Assembly (NCBI GenBank): GCA_028694105.1
Contig: JAQUUC010000020.1
Span: 1 to 51,005 of the forward strand
Source: Hespellia sp.
GTDB taxonomy: Bacteria; Bacillota; Clostridia; Lachnospirales; Lachnospiraceae
Length of the DNA stretch: 51,005 nucleotides
Direction: 5' to 3'
Shown here: positions 30,808-39,828 of the stretch, one piece after another
Numbering within the stretch: position 1 is the first letter of the stretch
Layout of the letters: each line of letters opens with the position of its first letter
Notes under the pieces: model-generated
What the model was told of the DNA's origin: nothing
Seen by the model: only the letters and a program-made list of their open reading frames with translations
Database searches by the model: none
Position numbers and translations under genes: made by a program

Positions 30808-32508
30808 TTATTTTCCAATTAAAAACGCAATGGTGCGTTCTGAAACTTCCAGCTCTTTCTGATTTTTCAAAAGCTTCAGCTTCGGGAAAAATCCTGCGTT
30901 GGTATCCATGACCTGATACCATTTCTGGCCATTGCTCAGAGCCGGAAGTGCAAACGTATGCTCCACCCAGTGCATATTATATGCCACAAAACAGTCATTA
31001 TCCTTTAATTCCGCCCCGCTGTATAAAATTCCAAGCTGTCTGCTTGCCACCTCATACGGAACCCTCCATGCATTCTCTCCATGGTAGGACACATCCGGTA
31101 TGCCGCAGGAAGTCTGATCCAGCCCCTGAAGCTGATCCACCTTATGAAGCACCGGATGCTTTTTGCGAAGTACAATCAGTGCCTTTACATACTGTAGTAA
31201 TTCAGAGTCTTCTTTACATTTATTCCAGTTCAGCCATGCGGTCTCATTATCCTGACAATAGACATTATTATTTCCCTTCTGCGTGTTGCCAAACTCATCT
31301 CCTGCGAGAATACACGGAGTTCCCTGCGCCATCAGCAGTAAGAAAAATGCATTCCGCACCTGATTCTTTCGCAGCTGCATGACCACTTTTTTGCGGCTCG
31401 GTCCCTCTGCTCCGCAGTTCCAGCTGTAATTATAGTCCGGACCATCCTGATTCTTTTCTCCGTTCAGCTCATTGTGCTTGCCATCATAAGACACCAGATC
31501 CTGCAGTGTGAATCCGGTATGGTCGGTGATATAATTGAACGCACCGTCTTCTTTGGAGTTATGTTTCAGCGCCCATGTCACATCCGAAACCATGCCCTCA
31601 TCTCCCTTTAGGAAACGGCGCATCGTATTCTGAAAGAATTCTTCCTTTCTCATAATCTTTGTGCCTGTAAGCAGAGCATTCTGCTGAATACTCTGTATCG
31701 GTACATTGTAAGGATTCAAAATAAATCCATCCACATGATACTCCGTCACATAATACTCCAGACACCGCTCAGCCAGCTGTGCGTGAACCCCTTCTTCAAA
31801 TGGAAAATAGAGTACCACCTCAATGCCCGACTGATGGCAGTTTTTAATCATATCTTTTAGTTCATCCATCGCCGAAGGTCCCGCGGCATACGCGGCTTTC
31901 GGCGCAAAATAAAATCCACCGCCATAGCCCCAGTAATTGATATAATTTCGTTTGCAGTCTTCAAATTCATACACAGGCATACATTGAATCTGATTGATTC
32001 CCAGTGATTTCAGATATGGAATCTTTTCGCTGACTCCCGCAAATGTGCCCTTATGTTTTACTTTTGAAGAAGAATACTTTGTAAACCCTCTTACATGCAG
32101 ACTATAGGCAACCACCTCATGATAAGGAATCTTCAGTGGCTTATCACCTTCCCAGTCGTATGTATCCGGAGCAATTCGAGCACGGAGCTGTGTTGCTTTT
32201 CCTTCTTCTTTTTTGCCAAATGGATGTCCCCCGCAAACCTCTTTTGCATAAGGATCCATCAGTATCTCGTCCGCCACCTTGTAATGATACCGATAGGAGG
32301 AATAGTCAAAATCCTGCAGTTCCAAAAATCGAACCGAACCGACTGCATCCGCCTCCGGCATCTGATATGTCAGGGCAGGCGTTTCATTTCCATCTTTGTA
32401 TAATAACAATTCACATTCTTTTCCTTCTGGAACACAAACCGCGAAATTGACATTACGTCCATTCACTGTTGTTCCCAGAGGCATTGCATATCCCTGTCCT
32501 CTTTTCAT
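30808..32508 (-). CDS. GH13 glycogen debranching-like protein, catalytic residues lost
   Basis: 566 residues with a CBM48-like N-terminal domain and a GlgX/isoamylase-type barrel. Start MKRGQGYAMPLGTT follows AGGAAGGAACAGAAT. Late family motifs are excellent: DLVSYDGKHNELNGE, YNYSWNCGAEGPS, GTPCILAGDEFGNTQKGNNNVYCQDNE. The catalytic motifs are not: DVVxNH reads YFPFEEG (about 234-240), DGFRFD reads DGFILN (Asn265 for the nucleophile), no Glu occurs at the acid position (about 281-283), and HD reads HT (Thr331). Loss of hydrolysis is likely; glucan binding may remain. It follows a sugar-binding lipoprotein gene. Confidence 0.85.
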   Translation of the reverse strand: MKRGQGYAMPLGTTVNGRNVNFAVCVPEGKECELLLYKDGNETPALTYQMPEADAVGSVRFLELQDFDYSSYRYHYKVADEILMDPYAKEVCGGHPFGKKEEGKATQLRARIAPDTYDWEGDKPLKIPYHEVVAYSLHVRGFTKYSSSKVKHKGTFAGVSEKIPYLKSLGINQIQCMPVYEFEDCKRNYINYWGYGGGFYFAPKAAYAAGPSAMDELKDMIKNCHQSGIEVVLYFPFEEGVHAQLAERCLEYYVTEYHVDGFILNPYNVPIQSIQQNALLTGTKIMRKEEFFQNTMRRFLKGDEGMVSDVTWALKHNSKEDGAFNYITDHTGFTLQDLVSYDGKHNELNGEKNQDGPDYNYSWNCGAEGPSRKKVVMQLRKNQVRNAFFLLLMAQGTPCILAGDEFGNTQKGNNNVYCQDNETAWLNWNKCKEDSELLQYVKALIVLRKKHPVLHKVDQLQGLDQTSCGIPDVSYHGENAWRVPYEVASRQLGILYSGAELKDNDCFVAYNMHWVEHTFALPALSNGQKWYQVMDTNAGFFPKLKLLKNQKELEVSERTIAFLIGK

Positions 32509-32521
32509 ATTCTGTTCCTTC

Positions 32522-33523
32522 CTACTGCCAGCCGTCTGTTCCATATAATTCCACATTGGAGCGATTAATCAAAAATGTCTCTTCATAGGTCATCTTTTCA
32601 AATTCATCACCATTCAAAATTGCGAGTGCCGTGTCAACGGCAGTTTTGCCTATATTAATTGGTGACTGCGCACCGGTGCCGATCACCGGGCTGGTTCCCT
32701 TGGCAATCTCAGCCTTAATCTCCGGTGAACCGTCCACACCATAAATCAGGATATCACTGCGGTCTGCAGCCGTAACTGCCTCTAATGCACCGAGTGCCAT
32801 CTGGTCATTCCCGCACATGATCGCGTCAATCACATCATTGGCTGCCAAAATGCGTTCCACTTCTGTTCTGGCGCGTTCTTTCTCTCCCATTGCATCCACA
32901 CGTTCAACCACTTCAAATCCGCCTCCGGCGATTGCTTCCTCAAATCCTGTAATACGGTCAATCACAGAATTCATATTTTTACTTTCGAGAACAACAATCC
33001 TTCCACCGTTTCGCTTTCGAATGAGCAGATCTTCTCCGCATACGTAACCGGCATTCTTGTTATCCGATCCGACATATGCAGTTACATGGTCAATATCCTT
33101 CACCTCGGTATCAATGTTGATGATTGGAATATCTGCCTCCCTCAGCGCATCGATTCCCGGCTGAATCGCCTCCCAGTCCACTGGACACACAAAGGCGGCA
33201 TCCACGCCCTCCTCGATCATCTGATTGATCTGTTCAAGCTGCTGCGCAGAATCTCCTGCCGGATCATACACAGTCAGCGTCGAGCCCGACTCCCTTACAG
33301 CAGTCTCAATGGATAATTTCAATGATTCAAAATAAGGGTTGTCCATATTGATACAGGTATAACCAAAATGATATGCCGGCATCTCGCCTGCATCCTCTTT
33401 GTCTTTATTTGTATTGTCATCTTCTACAGCACCATCCGGCATTCCGGAAGTCTTTTTGCACGCCCAGAGCATACCGATGCTTAAAACCAGTGTAAGAAAT
33501 ACACATAATATTCTTTTCGTCAT
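32522..33523 (-). CDS. Sugar ABC transporter substrate-binding lipoprotein (type 1, RbsB-like)
   Basis: A 333-residue lipoprotein. The signal peptide MTKRILCVFLTLVLSIGML is followed by a lipobox ending in WAC. The type 1 periplasmic fold shows as FGYTCINMDNPYFESLKLSIETAV, LEQINQMIEEGVDAAFVCPVDWEAI, the hinge region VTAYVGSDNKNAGY, and IDAIMCGNDQMALGALEA. Ribose, galactose or another pentose/hexose is the typical ligand. No permease or ATPase is encoded nearby, so it is an orphan. The GH13-like gene starts 13 bp after its stop, implying a joint role in carbohydrate handling or sensing. Confidence 0.9.
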   Translation of the reverse strand: MTKRILCVFLTLVLSIGMLWACKKTSGMPDGAVEDDNTNKDKEDAGEMPAYHFGYTCINMDNPYFESLKLSIETAVRESGSTLTVYDPAGDSAQQLEQINQMIEEGVDAAFVCPVDWEAIQPGIDALREADIPIINIDTEVKDIDHVTAYVGSDNKNAGYVCGEDLLIRKRNGGRIVVLESKNMNSVIDRITGFEEAIAGGGFEVVERVDAMGEKERARTEVERILAANDVIDAIMCGNDQMALGALEAVTAADRSDILIYGVDGSPEIKAEIAKGTSPVIGTGAQSPINIGKTAVDTALAILNGDEFEKMTYEETFLINRSNVELYGTDGWQ

Positions 33524-33543
33524 AAATCATCCTCCACCCATAT

Positions 33544-33571
33544 ATTTTATCGTGTTTTGAGGGATTGTCAA
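33544..33571 (-). promoter_or_regulatory. Promoter of the sugar-binding protein/GH13-like operon
   Basis: On the minus strand: -35 TTGACA (33566-33571), 16-bp spacer, -10 TAAAAT (33544-33549), about 20 bp before the start codon. Confidence 0.65.
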
Positions 33572-33620
33572 TAGCATTAGCAAGATAAAGATGCACCAGT
33601 TCTTTACGTGCCGGCTTGGC

Positions 33621-33655
33621 AAAAAAAATCAACCGCCCGTCAGACGATTGATTTT
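33621..33655 (-). terminator. Terminator after the PduO-type gene
   Basis: AAAATCAATCG pairs with CGGTTGATTTT on the minus strand (33645-33655 with 33625-33635), continuing into a run of T. Confidence 0.85.
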
Positions 33656-33664
33656 CATCTATTC

Positions 33665-34705
33665 TTATTCTTCTAATACTGTCTCCAGCATCTCAAGACC
33701 ATACTTCGCCGTTTCGTGATCTTCCTCGCCTGTTCCACCACTGACACCGAGTCCTCCTATGATCTTTCCATGATATGTAAGTGGTATTCCACCGCCAAAA
33801 ATCACAATTCTGCCGTTGTCGGTATTCTCAACACCGTAAAACGTCTGTCCCGGCTGTGCCAATTTGGATAATTCCATCGTAGACATCTTAACAGCAACCG
33901 ACGTGTATGCCTTCTTCATCGAAATCTCAAAGCTTGCAATAAACGCATGGTCCATTGCATGGACTGCTATCATATTTCCATCCGGACCACATACACTGAT
34001 GACTGATTTTCTGCCATGCTGCTCGGAATACGTCTCTAATAACTCAATTAATTTCTTTGCAGAGTCAAGCGAAATCCGACTAACTGCATCGATTTCTTTC
34101 AGAACCTTCTGTACGACTTTTTCCTCCGAAAACTTGAACTCCGTCGCTACATCCTGCTTTTTCTGAATATCAGGAACCGCACCGGACGTATGCAGATAAT
34201 CCACATATCTTGCATTTACATACAGATAATCGGATAAACGATTCATATACTGCTTCGTCATCAGATCAACGGAATGTCTCTTTGCGACATCTACCATGCA
34301 TCTCTCCGCCCGTCTGGCAACGGTTCTTGCCACATCAAGCTGTGCCGACGCACGGCATCCGCCCGGAAGAATGAATGTCTTCTCTCTTGGAAATGATGCT
34401 TCCAAACGGTCGATCTCATGTTCCAGCTCTTCTACATCACTCTGTGAAAGACGATACTTCTGGTTGTAAGAATCTGCGATCGCTGCCATAACCGTAATCA
34501 GTCTGCTTTGGATCTGTTCGAGTACCGGAATCATATACGCGCACACTTCTTCGCTTTTTACAACGCCCAAATGGCTCGTCAATTCATCAATCGCACCTAA
34601 TAACTGAATGCGGTCATCTGACTTTGAAACACTCTGAGCGCCTTTTAAGGAGGTCATCCCCTTATCACCGCTTTTTGTATAAATGTTCATCTTCTTTTCG
34701 TCCAT
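33665..34705 (-). CDS. pduO: PduO-type ATP:cob(I)alamin adenosyltransferase fused to a GlcG/HbpS-like domain
   Basis: A 346-residue two-domain protein. Residues about 6-175 are the PduO adenosyltransferase: MNIYTKSGDKGMTSLKG, LLGAIDELTSHLGVVK, FILPGGCRASAQLDVARTVARRAERCM and YLYVNARY. Residues about 200-346 are the GlcG/DUF336 domain ending in GRIVIFGGGIPLTYHGKIIGGLGVSGGTGEEDHE. It makes adenosylcobalamin for B12-dependent enzymes. It is an isolated gene here, without pdu, eut or other cobalamin genes in the window, and has its own terminator. Confidence 0.92.
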   Translation of the reverse strand: MDEKKMNIYTKSGDKGMTSLKGAQSVSKSDDRIQLLGAIDELTSHLGVVKSEEVCAYMIPVLEQIQSRLITVMAAIADSYNQKYRLSQSDVEELEHEIDRLEASFPREKTFILPGGCRASAQLDVARTVARRAERCMVDVAKRHSVDLMTKQYMNRLSDYLYVNARYVDYLHTSGAVPDIQKKQDVATEFKFSEEKVVQKVLKEIDAVSRISLDSAKKLIELLETYSEQHGRKSVISVCGPDGNMIAVHAMDHAFIASFEISMKKAYTSVAVKMSTMELSKLAQPGQTFYGVENTDNGRIVIFGGGIPLTYHGKIIGGLGVSGGTGEEDHETAKYGLEMLETVLEE

Positions 34706-34825
34706 CCTGCTGTCCTTCCGGTTTCCATTAATACAACTATAATCAGTATACTAAATCCAAACAAAAACATCAAGTATTTATTCCAAAATTCACACAAATC
34801 CACACAATTCTTTCTTGCATTTCTA

Positions 34826-34834
34826 TGCTATACT
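34826..34834 (+). promoter_or_regulatory. Extended -10 promoter for the DUF1292 gene
   Basis: TGC-TATACT (34826-34834), 37 bp before the start codon, with AAAGGAGG as RBS. No good -35 is seen at 17 bp. Confidence 0.45.
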
Positions 34835-34871
34835 TGTTAGAGTATATTTAAGATAAAAAGGAGGTCATACT

Positions 34872-35177
34872 ATGAGTGCACAAGAATTTGATACCGTGGT
34901 TTTAACACTGGATGATGATGATGAATTAGAATGCGCCATTCTTAATATTTTTAATTGTGACAATAAGCAGTATATCGCTCTGTTTCCACAGGGTGATAAC
35001 CAATATGCCAAAAATGCTCAGGTATTTTTGTACCGCTATATCACTTCAGACGATTCCATTGAGCCGGAGCTCGAGAATATTCTGGATGACGAAGAATATG
35101 AACGTGTCGCGACGGAGTACGATCATATTGTTGCAATGGAAGAACACGAAGCAGAGCAGTCAGACCTGCTCCAGTAA
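34872..35177 (+). CDS. DUF1292 domain protein
   Basis: A 101-residue acidic protein: FDTVVLTLDDDDELECAILNIFNCDNKQYIALFPQGD, then AQVFLYRYITSDDSIEPELENILDDEEYERVATEYD, the DUF1292 pattern. AAAAAGGAGGTCATACT precedes the ATG. Members often lie next to yrzL/ruvX in Firmicutes; this one is alone. The 3' end overlaps the 3' end of the convergent helicase gene by 18 bp. The function is unknown. Confidence 0.88.
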   Translation: MSAQEFDTVVLTLDDDDELECAILNIFNCDNKQYIALFPQGDNQYAKNAQVFLYRYITSDDSIEPELENILDDEEYERVATEYDHIVAMEEHEAEQSDLLQ

Positions 35178-37001
35178 TTCATCTACGAAACGGGAAGGCT
35201 CACAATCCTTTCCGTTTTTTGTTTTTACATATGAAATAATCAGCTCTTCCTTGGCTCTTGTCATCGCGACATAGAACAATCTTCTTTCCTCTTCAATCTC
35301 TTTGTCCAGTTTTGCTTTTTTGTATGGCATATTTCCTTCGTTTGCACCAATCACAAATACATTGGTGAATTCCAGCCCTTTGGCACTGTGCATCGTCATT
35401 AGATGGATTCCACGTTGCTGCTCCTGTCTGTGCTGCATCTGTTTTTTGATTTCCACCGCGTATTCACTGATATGCTCCAGCCATTCCTCCAGCGACTGAT
35501 AGCTTTTTGCCCGCTCCTCGATTTCTGTCAGGACCTCAAATAATTCCTCTTTTCTAATGTTTCGATAAGCTGCATATTCCTTTAGAAATTCATCATATCC
35601 CATTCGTTTGCGGATATATTGGATTGCCGCGTATGGAGCCATTTTACGGATTAACCGAAGATCCAGTTCCAGCTGTTCCACCCGGTCTATCATCCATTTC
35701 TTGTCACAATAAAAACTCTTGATTTTTTCAAATGAGATAACGGAATCCTCCGCCGAATCCCGGCTCAGATAACGATTTGGCCGGTTCATGATTCCCAGAT
35801 AATCCCTCCGGCTGCGCTCTCCGGCCGCAAGCCGGAAATACGAGACCATGTTTTCACCGATAAAATGCTCATAGATATTTTTCATGTGTTCCCGCATCTG
35901 AAATTCAACATGATTTTCTAATAGTGTCTCCACCATGACACCTGCACACATTGCGGTTCGAAACAGAATTGCAATTTCCTCCGGTTCAGTCCCCCGGCTG
36001 ATACACTCCTGTATTTTCTCCAGCACATATTCACTCTCTTCTACCGAATCTTTTACCTCCTGCACATGAACTGTTTTTCCAACTTCCTTCTTCGCGGTAA
36101 TGTCCTTCGAGAACCGTACCTGATTTCTTCCAATCACACGAAGTGCATTCTTTGTGATATTTGCAGTGGATCTGTAATTGATATTAAGAATCAGTTCTTT
36201 TGCCTGTGGATAATCTTTTTTAAATGCAAACATAATTTCCGGTTTCGCACCCCGGAACGCATAAATGGACTGATCATCATCACCTACAACAAACAGGTTG
36301 TCCTGCGGTTTTGCAAGCATTTTAATCACATCATACTGGATCTGGTTGATATCCTGAAATTCATCAATCAGGATGTATCTAAACCTGTCCTGCCACTTTT
36401 CAAGAATGTCCGGCCGTGTGACAAACAACTGATGACACAGCACCAGCATGTCATCAAAATCTATTTTCCGCTGTTTCTTCCTGCGCTGTTCGTACTCCAG
36501 ATATATTTCCCGGAATTCATCCTTCCTGCAGCATCTTGCCTCGTATTGCTCCACGTCTTCGCAATTGTTCTTTACTATTCCGATCTCTGTGGCAATATTC
36601 TGAATAAAGTCTTTTTCCTCCTCAATATCCTCCATTGTGATTTCTGTCTGATGAATCACTTCGCTCAGGAGCTGATATTTTGCTTCTTCCGACAGCAGAT
36701 TCTGTGGTCCGAACCCATACGCCCATTTCAGAATTCCATAATAGATTCCGTGAAAGGTTCCAAATGTAACCGGGAAATTTCCCCCTCTCATCTGACGGAA
36801 AAATCTTTGTTTCATTTCTTTTGCTGCATACTTTGTAAAAGTAATAACCAGAATTTCTTCTGGTTTTACTTTTTGTTTTTGTATTAGATATTCAATTCGT
36901 TTCACAATTGTGAGTGTCTTTCCCGAACCGGGACCTGCAAGAACAAGGCACGGCCCACAATTGTGGGCAACGGCCTCATATTGAGATTGATTTAAACTCA
37001 T
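35160..37001 (-). CDS. UvrD/Rep-type superfamily 1 DNA helicase
   Basis: A 613-residue ATP-dependent 3'-5' helicase candidate, shorter than PcrA/UvrD (about 720). Motifs: Q motif LNQSQYEAVAH, Walker A LAGPGSGKTLTIVKR (about residues 21-35), LVITFTKYAAKEMKQR, Walker B YILIDEFQDINQ, GDDDQSIYAFRGA (motif III), LNINYRST (IV), LMTMHSAKGLEFTNVFVIGANEG (V) and FYVAMTRAKEELIIS (VI). The C-terminal tail that contacts partners in PcrA is missing. GGGAGGAGATTC precedes the ATG. It follows gltX by 26 bp. Confidence 0.93.
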   Translation of the reverse strand: MSLNQSQYEAVAHNCGPCLVLAGPGSGKTLTIVKRIEYLIQKQKVKPEEILVITFTKYAAKEMKQRFFRQMRGGNFPVTFGTFHGIYYGILKWAYGFGPQNLLSEEAKYQLLSEVIHQTEITMEDIEEEKDFIQNIATEIGIVKNNCEDVEQYEARCCRKDEFREIYLEYEQRRKKQRKIDFDDMLVLCHQLFVTRPDILEKWQDRFRYILIDEFQDINQIQYDVIKMLAKPQDNLFVVGDDDQSIYAFRGAKPEIMFAFKKDYPQAKELILNINYRSTANITKNALRVIGRNQVRFSKDITAKKEVGKTVHVQEVKDSVEESEYVLEKIQECISRGTEPEEIAILFRTAMCAGVMVETLLENHVEFQMREHMKNIYEHFIGENMVSYFRLAAGERSRRDYLGIMNRPNRYLSRDSAEDSVISFEKIKSFYCDKKWMIDRVEQLELDLRLIRKMAPYAAIQYIRKRMGYDEFLKEYAAYRNIRKEELFEVLTEIEERAKSYQSLEEWLEHISEYAVEIKKQMQHRQEQQRGIHLMTMHSAKGLEFTNVFVIGANEGNMPYKKAKLDKEIEEERRLFYVAMTRAKEELIISYVKTKNGKDCEPSRFVDELLEQV

Positions 37002-37027
37002 GAATCTCCTCCCAAGTGTATCTAAAA

Positions 37028-38482
37028 CTAGCTTAACTTTTCAATTCCAATGCGAATACGTGCCAGAGATTCCTCTTTTCCAATAATTTCCATAATTTCG
37101 GTCGCACCGCCCGGTGTATTCTGTTTTCCGGAAACAGCAGTACGTACCGGCCACATTGCATAGCCATTCTTACATTCTTTCTTTGCAACATATTCCTTTA
37201 ATACTGCAAATAAAGCATCATTGCTGTAATCTTCCTGTGCTTCAAAAATCGGAAGCAGCTCCTTTAAAACCTCCAAAGAAGTTTCCGCATTTGTTTTCAT
37301 CTTTTTATGTGTGTACATTTCAATATCATAATCCGGCAGTGCCTCAAAGAAGTCAATGTGTTCTTTGATTTCCGGAATGGTTTCGATTCTTGACTGCACT
37401 AATTTCGCAATCTTTTTCAAATCGTAATCCTTGGTGATTACCTCTTTGATCGTAGGCTCTGCCATCTCATAGAAGGTATGAAAGTCCATCGCCTTGATGT
37501 ATTCACCGTTCATCCATTTCAACTTCACAAAGTCAAATACCGCCGGTGATTTGTTCATGCGGTGATAGTCAAAAACCTCTACCAGTTCCTGCAGTGAGAA
37601 AATCTCACGGTTATCGGAAGGACTCCATCCAAGCAGCGCAACATAATTTACGACCGCTTCTGTTAAAAATCCCTGCTCAATCAGGTCCTCGTAAGAAGAG
37701 TGACCGCATCGTTTGCTCAGCTTTTTATGATTCTCATCTGTGATCAGCGGACAGTGTACATATACCGGAACCTCCCATCCAAACGCCTCATATAAACGGT
37801 TATATTTTGGTGCGGAAGAAAGATATTCATTTCCACGGACCACGTGTGTAATCCCCATGAGATGATCGTCAATTACATTTGCAAAATTGTAGGTTGGATA
37901 TCCGTCTGACTTAATTAAAATCATGTCATCTAACTCTGCGTTCGGAACCGTGATATCTCCGTAAATCTCATCATGGAAGGTAGTCGTACCTTCTGTCGGC
38001 ATATTAATGCGGATGACCCATGGCATACCGCTTGCAAGATTTGCTTCTACCTCTTCTTTGCTCAGTCCCAGACAGTGTTTGTCGTATACGACGATTTCCG
38101 TACCATTCTCGGATACAGAAGATTTCAGAGAGTCCAGTCTCTCTTTGTCGCAGAAACAATAATAGGCATCTCCCTGCTCTACTAACTGTTTTGCATATTT
38201 AAGATATAAACCGGATGCCTGTCTTTCACTCTGTACATACGGACCGACTCCACCGTCCTTATCCGGTCCTTCATCATGAATAAGACCTGTCTTTTCCAGT
38301 GTTCTGTAGATAATCTCTAAGGCACCGTCCACAAAACGTTCCTGGTCCGTATCCTCGATACGAAGCATAAAGGTTCCCTTCTCATGCTTCGCAATTAAAT
38401 AGGCATAAAGTGCTGTTCTTAAGTTACCTACATGCATTCTTCCTGTCGGGCTTGGTGCAAATCTTGTTCTTACTGTACTCAT
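37028..38482 (-). CDS. gltX: Glutamate-tRNA ligase
   Basis: A 484-residue class I synthetase that charges tRNA-Glu (and possibly tRNA-Gln, if GatCAB is present). [20 protein letters not shown] carries the HIGH-type motif (HVGN), and [14 protein letters not shown] is the KMSKS-type motif. The length fits. GGAGAGAAATAACA precedes the ATG. It lies 29 bp after the Sir2-like gene and may be read from that operon. Confidence 0.96.
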   Translation of the reverse strand: MSTVRTRFAPSPTGRMHVGNLRTALYAYLIAKHEKGTFMLRIEDTDQERFVDGALEIIYRTLEKTGLIHDEGPDKDGGVGPYVQSERQASGLYLKYAKQLVEQGDAYYCFCDKERLDSLKSSVSENGTEIVVYDKHCLGLSKEEVEANLASGMPWVIRINMPTEGTTTFHDEIYGDITVPNAELDDMILIKSDGYPTYNFANVIDDHLMGITHVVRGNEYLSSAPKYNRLYEAFGWEVPVYVHCPLITDENHKKLSKRCGHSSYEDLIEQGFLTEAVVNYVALLGWSPSDNREIFSLQELVEVFDYHRMNKSPAVFDFVKLKWMNGEYIKAMDFHTFYEMAEPTIKEVITKDYDLKKIAKLVQSRIETIPEIKEHIDFFEALPDYDIEMYTHKKMKTNAETSLEVLKELLPIFEAQEDYSNDALFAVLKEYVAKKECKNGYAMWPVRTAVSGKQNTPGGATEIMEIIGKEESLARIRIGIEKLS

Positions 38483-38511
38483 TGTTATTTCTCTCCAATT
38501 CTTTCACTAAT

Positions 38512-39246
38512 TTATAAAAACTGCTTTAATCCATCTGCAATGGAACTGTGAATTACCATATTAGCATCATATTCGGAAAAATGCTCATCCGGCGTAATCA
38601 CAATCAGTTTGTTACCTTTATAATACGGTCTCATCTTTGATACCAGAGTCGAATTCATATTCGCTCCTAATACCAGCAGTACATCCGCTTTTTCAACTTC
38701 TTCCACAGCTTCTGTCATAACTGCATTATCTACCATCTCACCGAAAAGTACAACCCCCGGACGGATCATAACGTTGCATTTCGGACATAACGGCACAATC
38801 TTTTTTGACTTCAGAATATCTTCTACTGTAAATTTCTGACCACAATGCGAACACTTATAATCATAAACGGAGCCATACAGATTAATTACATTCTTACAGC
38901 CTGCACGTTCTGCAAGCTTAAACACCCGTCTTGTGATAATAGAATCCACCATACCTTTTTGCTGCATCTGAGCCAGATAATAAAAGGCTGCTCCCGGTCC
39001 GGTCTCGATTCTCTTCAGGAACGTTTCTCTGTAAAACCGATAGAATAATTCAGGCCGTGTATTATATACCACGCTGCTGTATAGCTCATCCACCGAATAG
39101 CCGTAGGCCTCTTCGATATCATAGGATTCGTCATCATCACGAAATGCAGGATAACCACTTTCCACAGCCATTGCCAGCCCGGATAATACCACCGTGTATT
39201 TACTCTCTTTTAATGTGTCAGCTAATCCCTTCTCTAACATTACATG
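38512..39246 (-). CDS. Sir2-like protein, active-site residues replaced
   Basis: A 244-residue protein with the sirtuin layout. Start MLEKGLADTLKES follows AGGAGGGCATGTA. The NAD loop normally GAGISAESGIPDFR reads SGLAMAVESGYPAFR. NIDGLH is replaced by RVFKLA, and the catalytic His is Tyr124 in INLYGSVYDYKC. The zinc module is intact: CSHC and CPKC. GVVLFGEMV and LVLGANMNSTLV also match sirtuins. Deacetylation is unlikely; it may bind nucleotide or ADP-ribose. It is the last gene of the LRR/transglutaminase-like/lipoprotein cluster and overlaps neither neighbour. Confidence 0.85.
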   Translation of the reverse strand, partial: HVMLEKGLADTLKESKYTVVLSGLAMAVESGYPAFRDDDESYDIEEAYGYSVDELYSSVVYNTRPELFYRFYRETFLKRIETGPGAAFYYLAQMQQKGMVDSIITRRVFKLAERAGCKNVINLYGSVYDYKCSHCGQKFTVEDILKSKKIVPLCPKCNVMIRPGVVLFGEMVDNAVMTEAVEEVEKADVLLVLGANMNSTLVSKMRPYYKGNKLIVITPDEHFSEYDANMVIHSSIADGLKQFL

Positions 39247-39253
39247 CCCTCCT

Positions 39254-39817
39254 TTACTGATGTCTGAAAACAAGCTGATAATCAATCTTCTGATCGTTAT
39301 CATTCTTTCCTATACTTTCAATAATATCTTCAAAGTCTGCATCTTTTGTGTTGCTCAGAAAAACAATTCTGCTCTGTCTGCTGTTCTTGTTTTTTCTTCC
39401 GGTTACATCATATAAATAGTCATATGTATAATCATATTTCTCCGGATCGCTGGAAATGATTAACCGGTATCTGCTTCCGTCAAAATACAAATCACGGTAG
39501 AAAGGCTCTGCCGCTCCAGCCTTCTGTTTGATTCGAATAGAACAAGGCGTCCCAGCTTCTGTCTGTTCCATAAAACTCTGCCAGTGATCCATTCCAATTG
39601 TCACCTTTGCCATATCACAGACAAGTCCACCACCTGAAACAACTGCCTGATCACTGCCCTTTTCCTCTAAATTGTCAAATCCTGTATACAGGCTCTGCCC
39701 CGCTGTCTTGGTCGGATCCACGACCTCCTGCACCATCAGTGCTTTGCATCCTGACAGAAGGACTGCCATCATCAGTGTCAGAACTGTCAGAACGATCTTT
39801 TTCTTTGTAACTCTCAT
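39254..39817 (-). CDS. Hypothetical lipoprotein
   Basis: A 187-residue lipoprotein with signal peptide KKKIVLTVLTLMMAVLLSGC (lipobox LSGC). The mature part has no recognised domain; FYRDLYFDGSRYRLIISSDPEKYDYTYDYLYDVTGR suggests beta structure with aromatic residues. It sits between the transglutaminase-like membrane protein (11 bp upstream) and the Sir2-like gene, so it is probably part of an envelope operon. Confidence 0.8.
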   Translation of the reverse strand: MRVTKKKIVLTVLTLMMAVLLSGCKALMVQEVVDPTKTAGQSLYTGFDNLEEKGSDQAVVSGGGLVCDMAKVTIGMDHWQSFMEQTEAGTPCSIRIKQKAGAAEPFYRDLYFDGSRYRLIISSDPEKYDYTYDYLYDVTGRKNKNSRQSRIVFLSNTKDADFEDIIESIGKNDNDQKIDYQLVFRHQ

Positions 39818-39828
39818 ATAAACTCCTT

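Noticed and set aside
33572-33615. A short stretch (GTAAAGAACTGGTGCA on the minus strand) upstream of the sugar-binding protein gene resembles part of the 51-bp shared element.
   Set aside because: Only about 16 bases match, the -10 region differs, and the nearby TTGACA/TAAAAT promoter explains transcription. It is too short to call a third copy without a search.
36066-36887. A 273-codon plus-strand frame opposite the helicase gene.
   Set aside because: The helicase motifs on the minus strand account for the region; the plus frame is rich in Phe, Cys and Leu with no family resemblance and no RBS.
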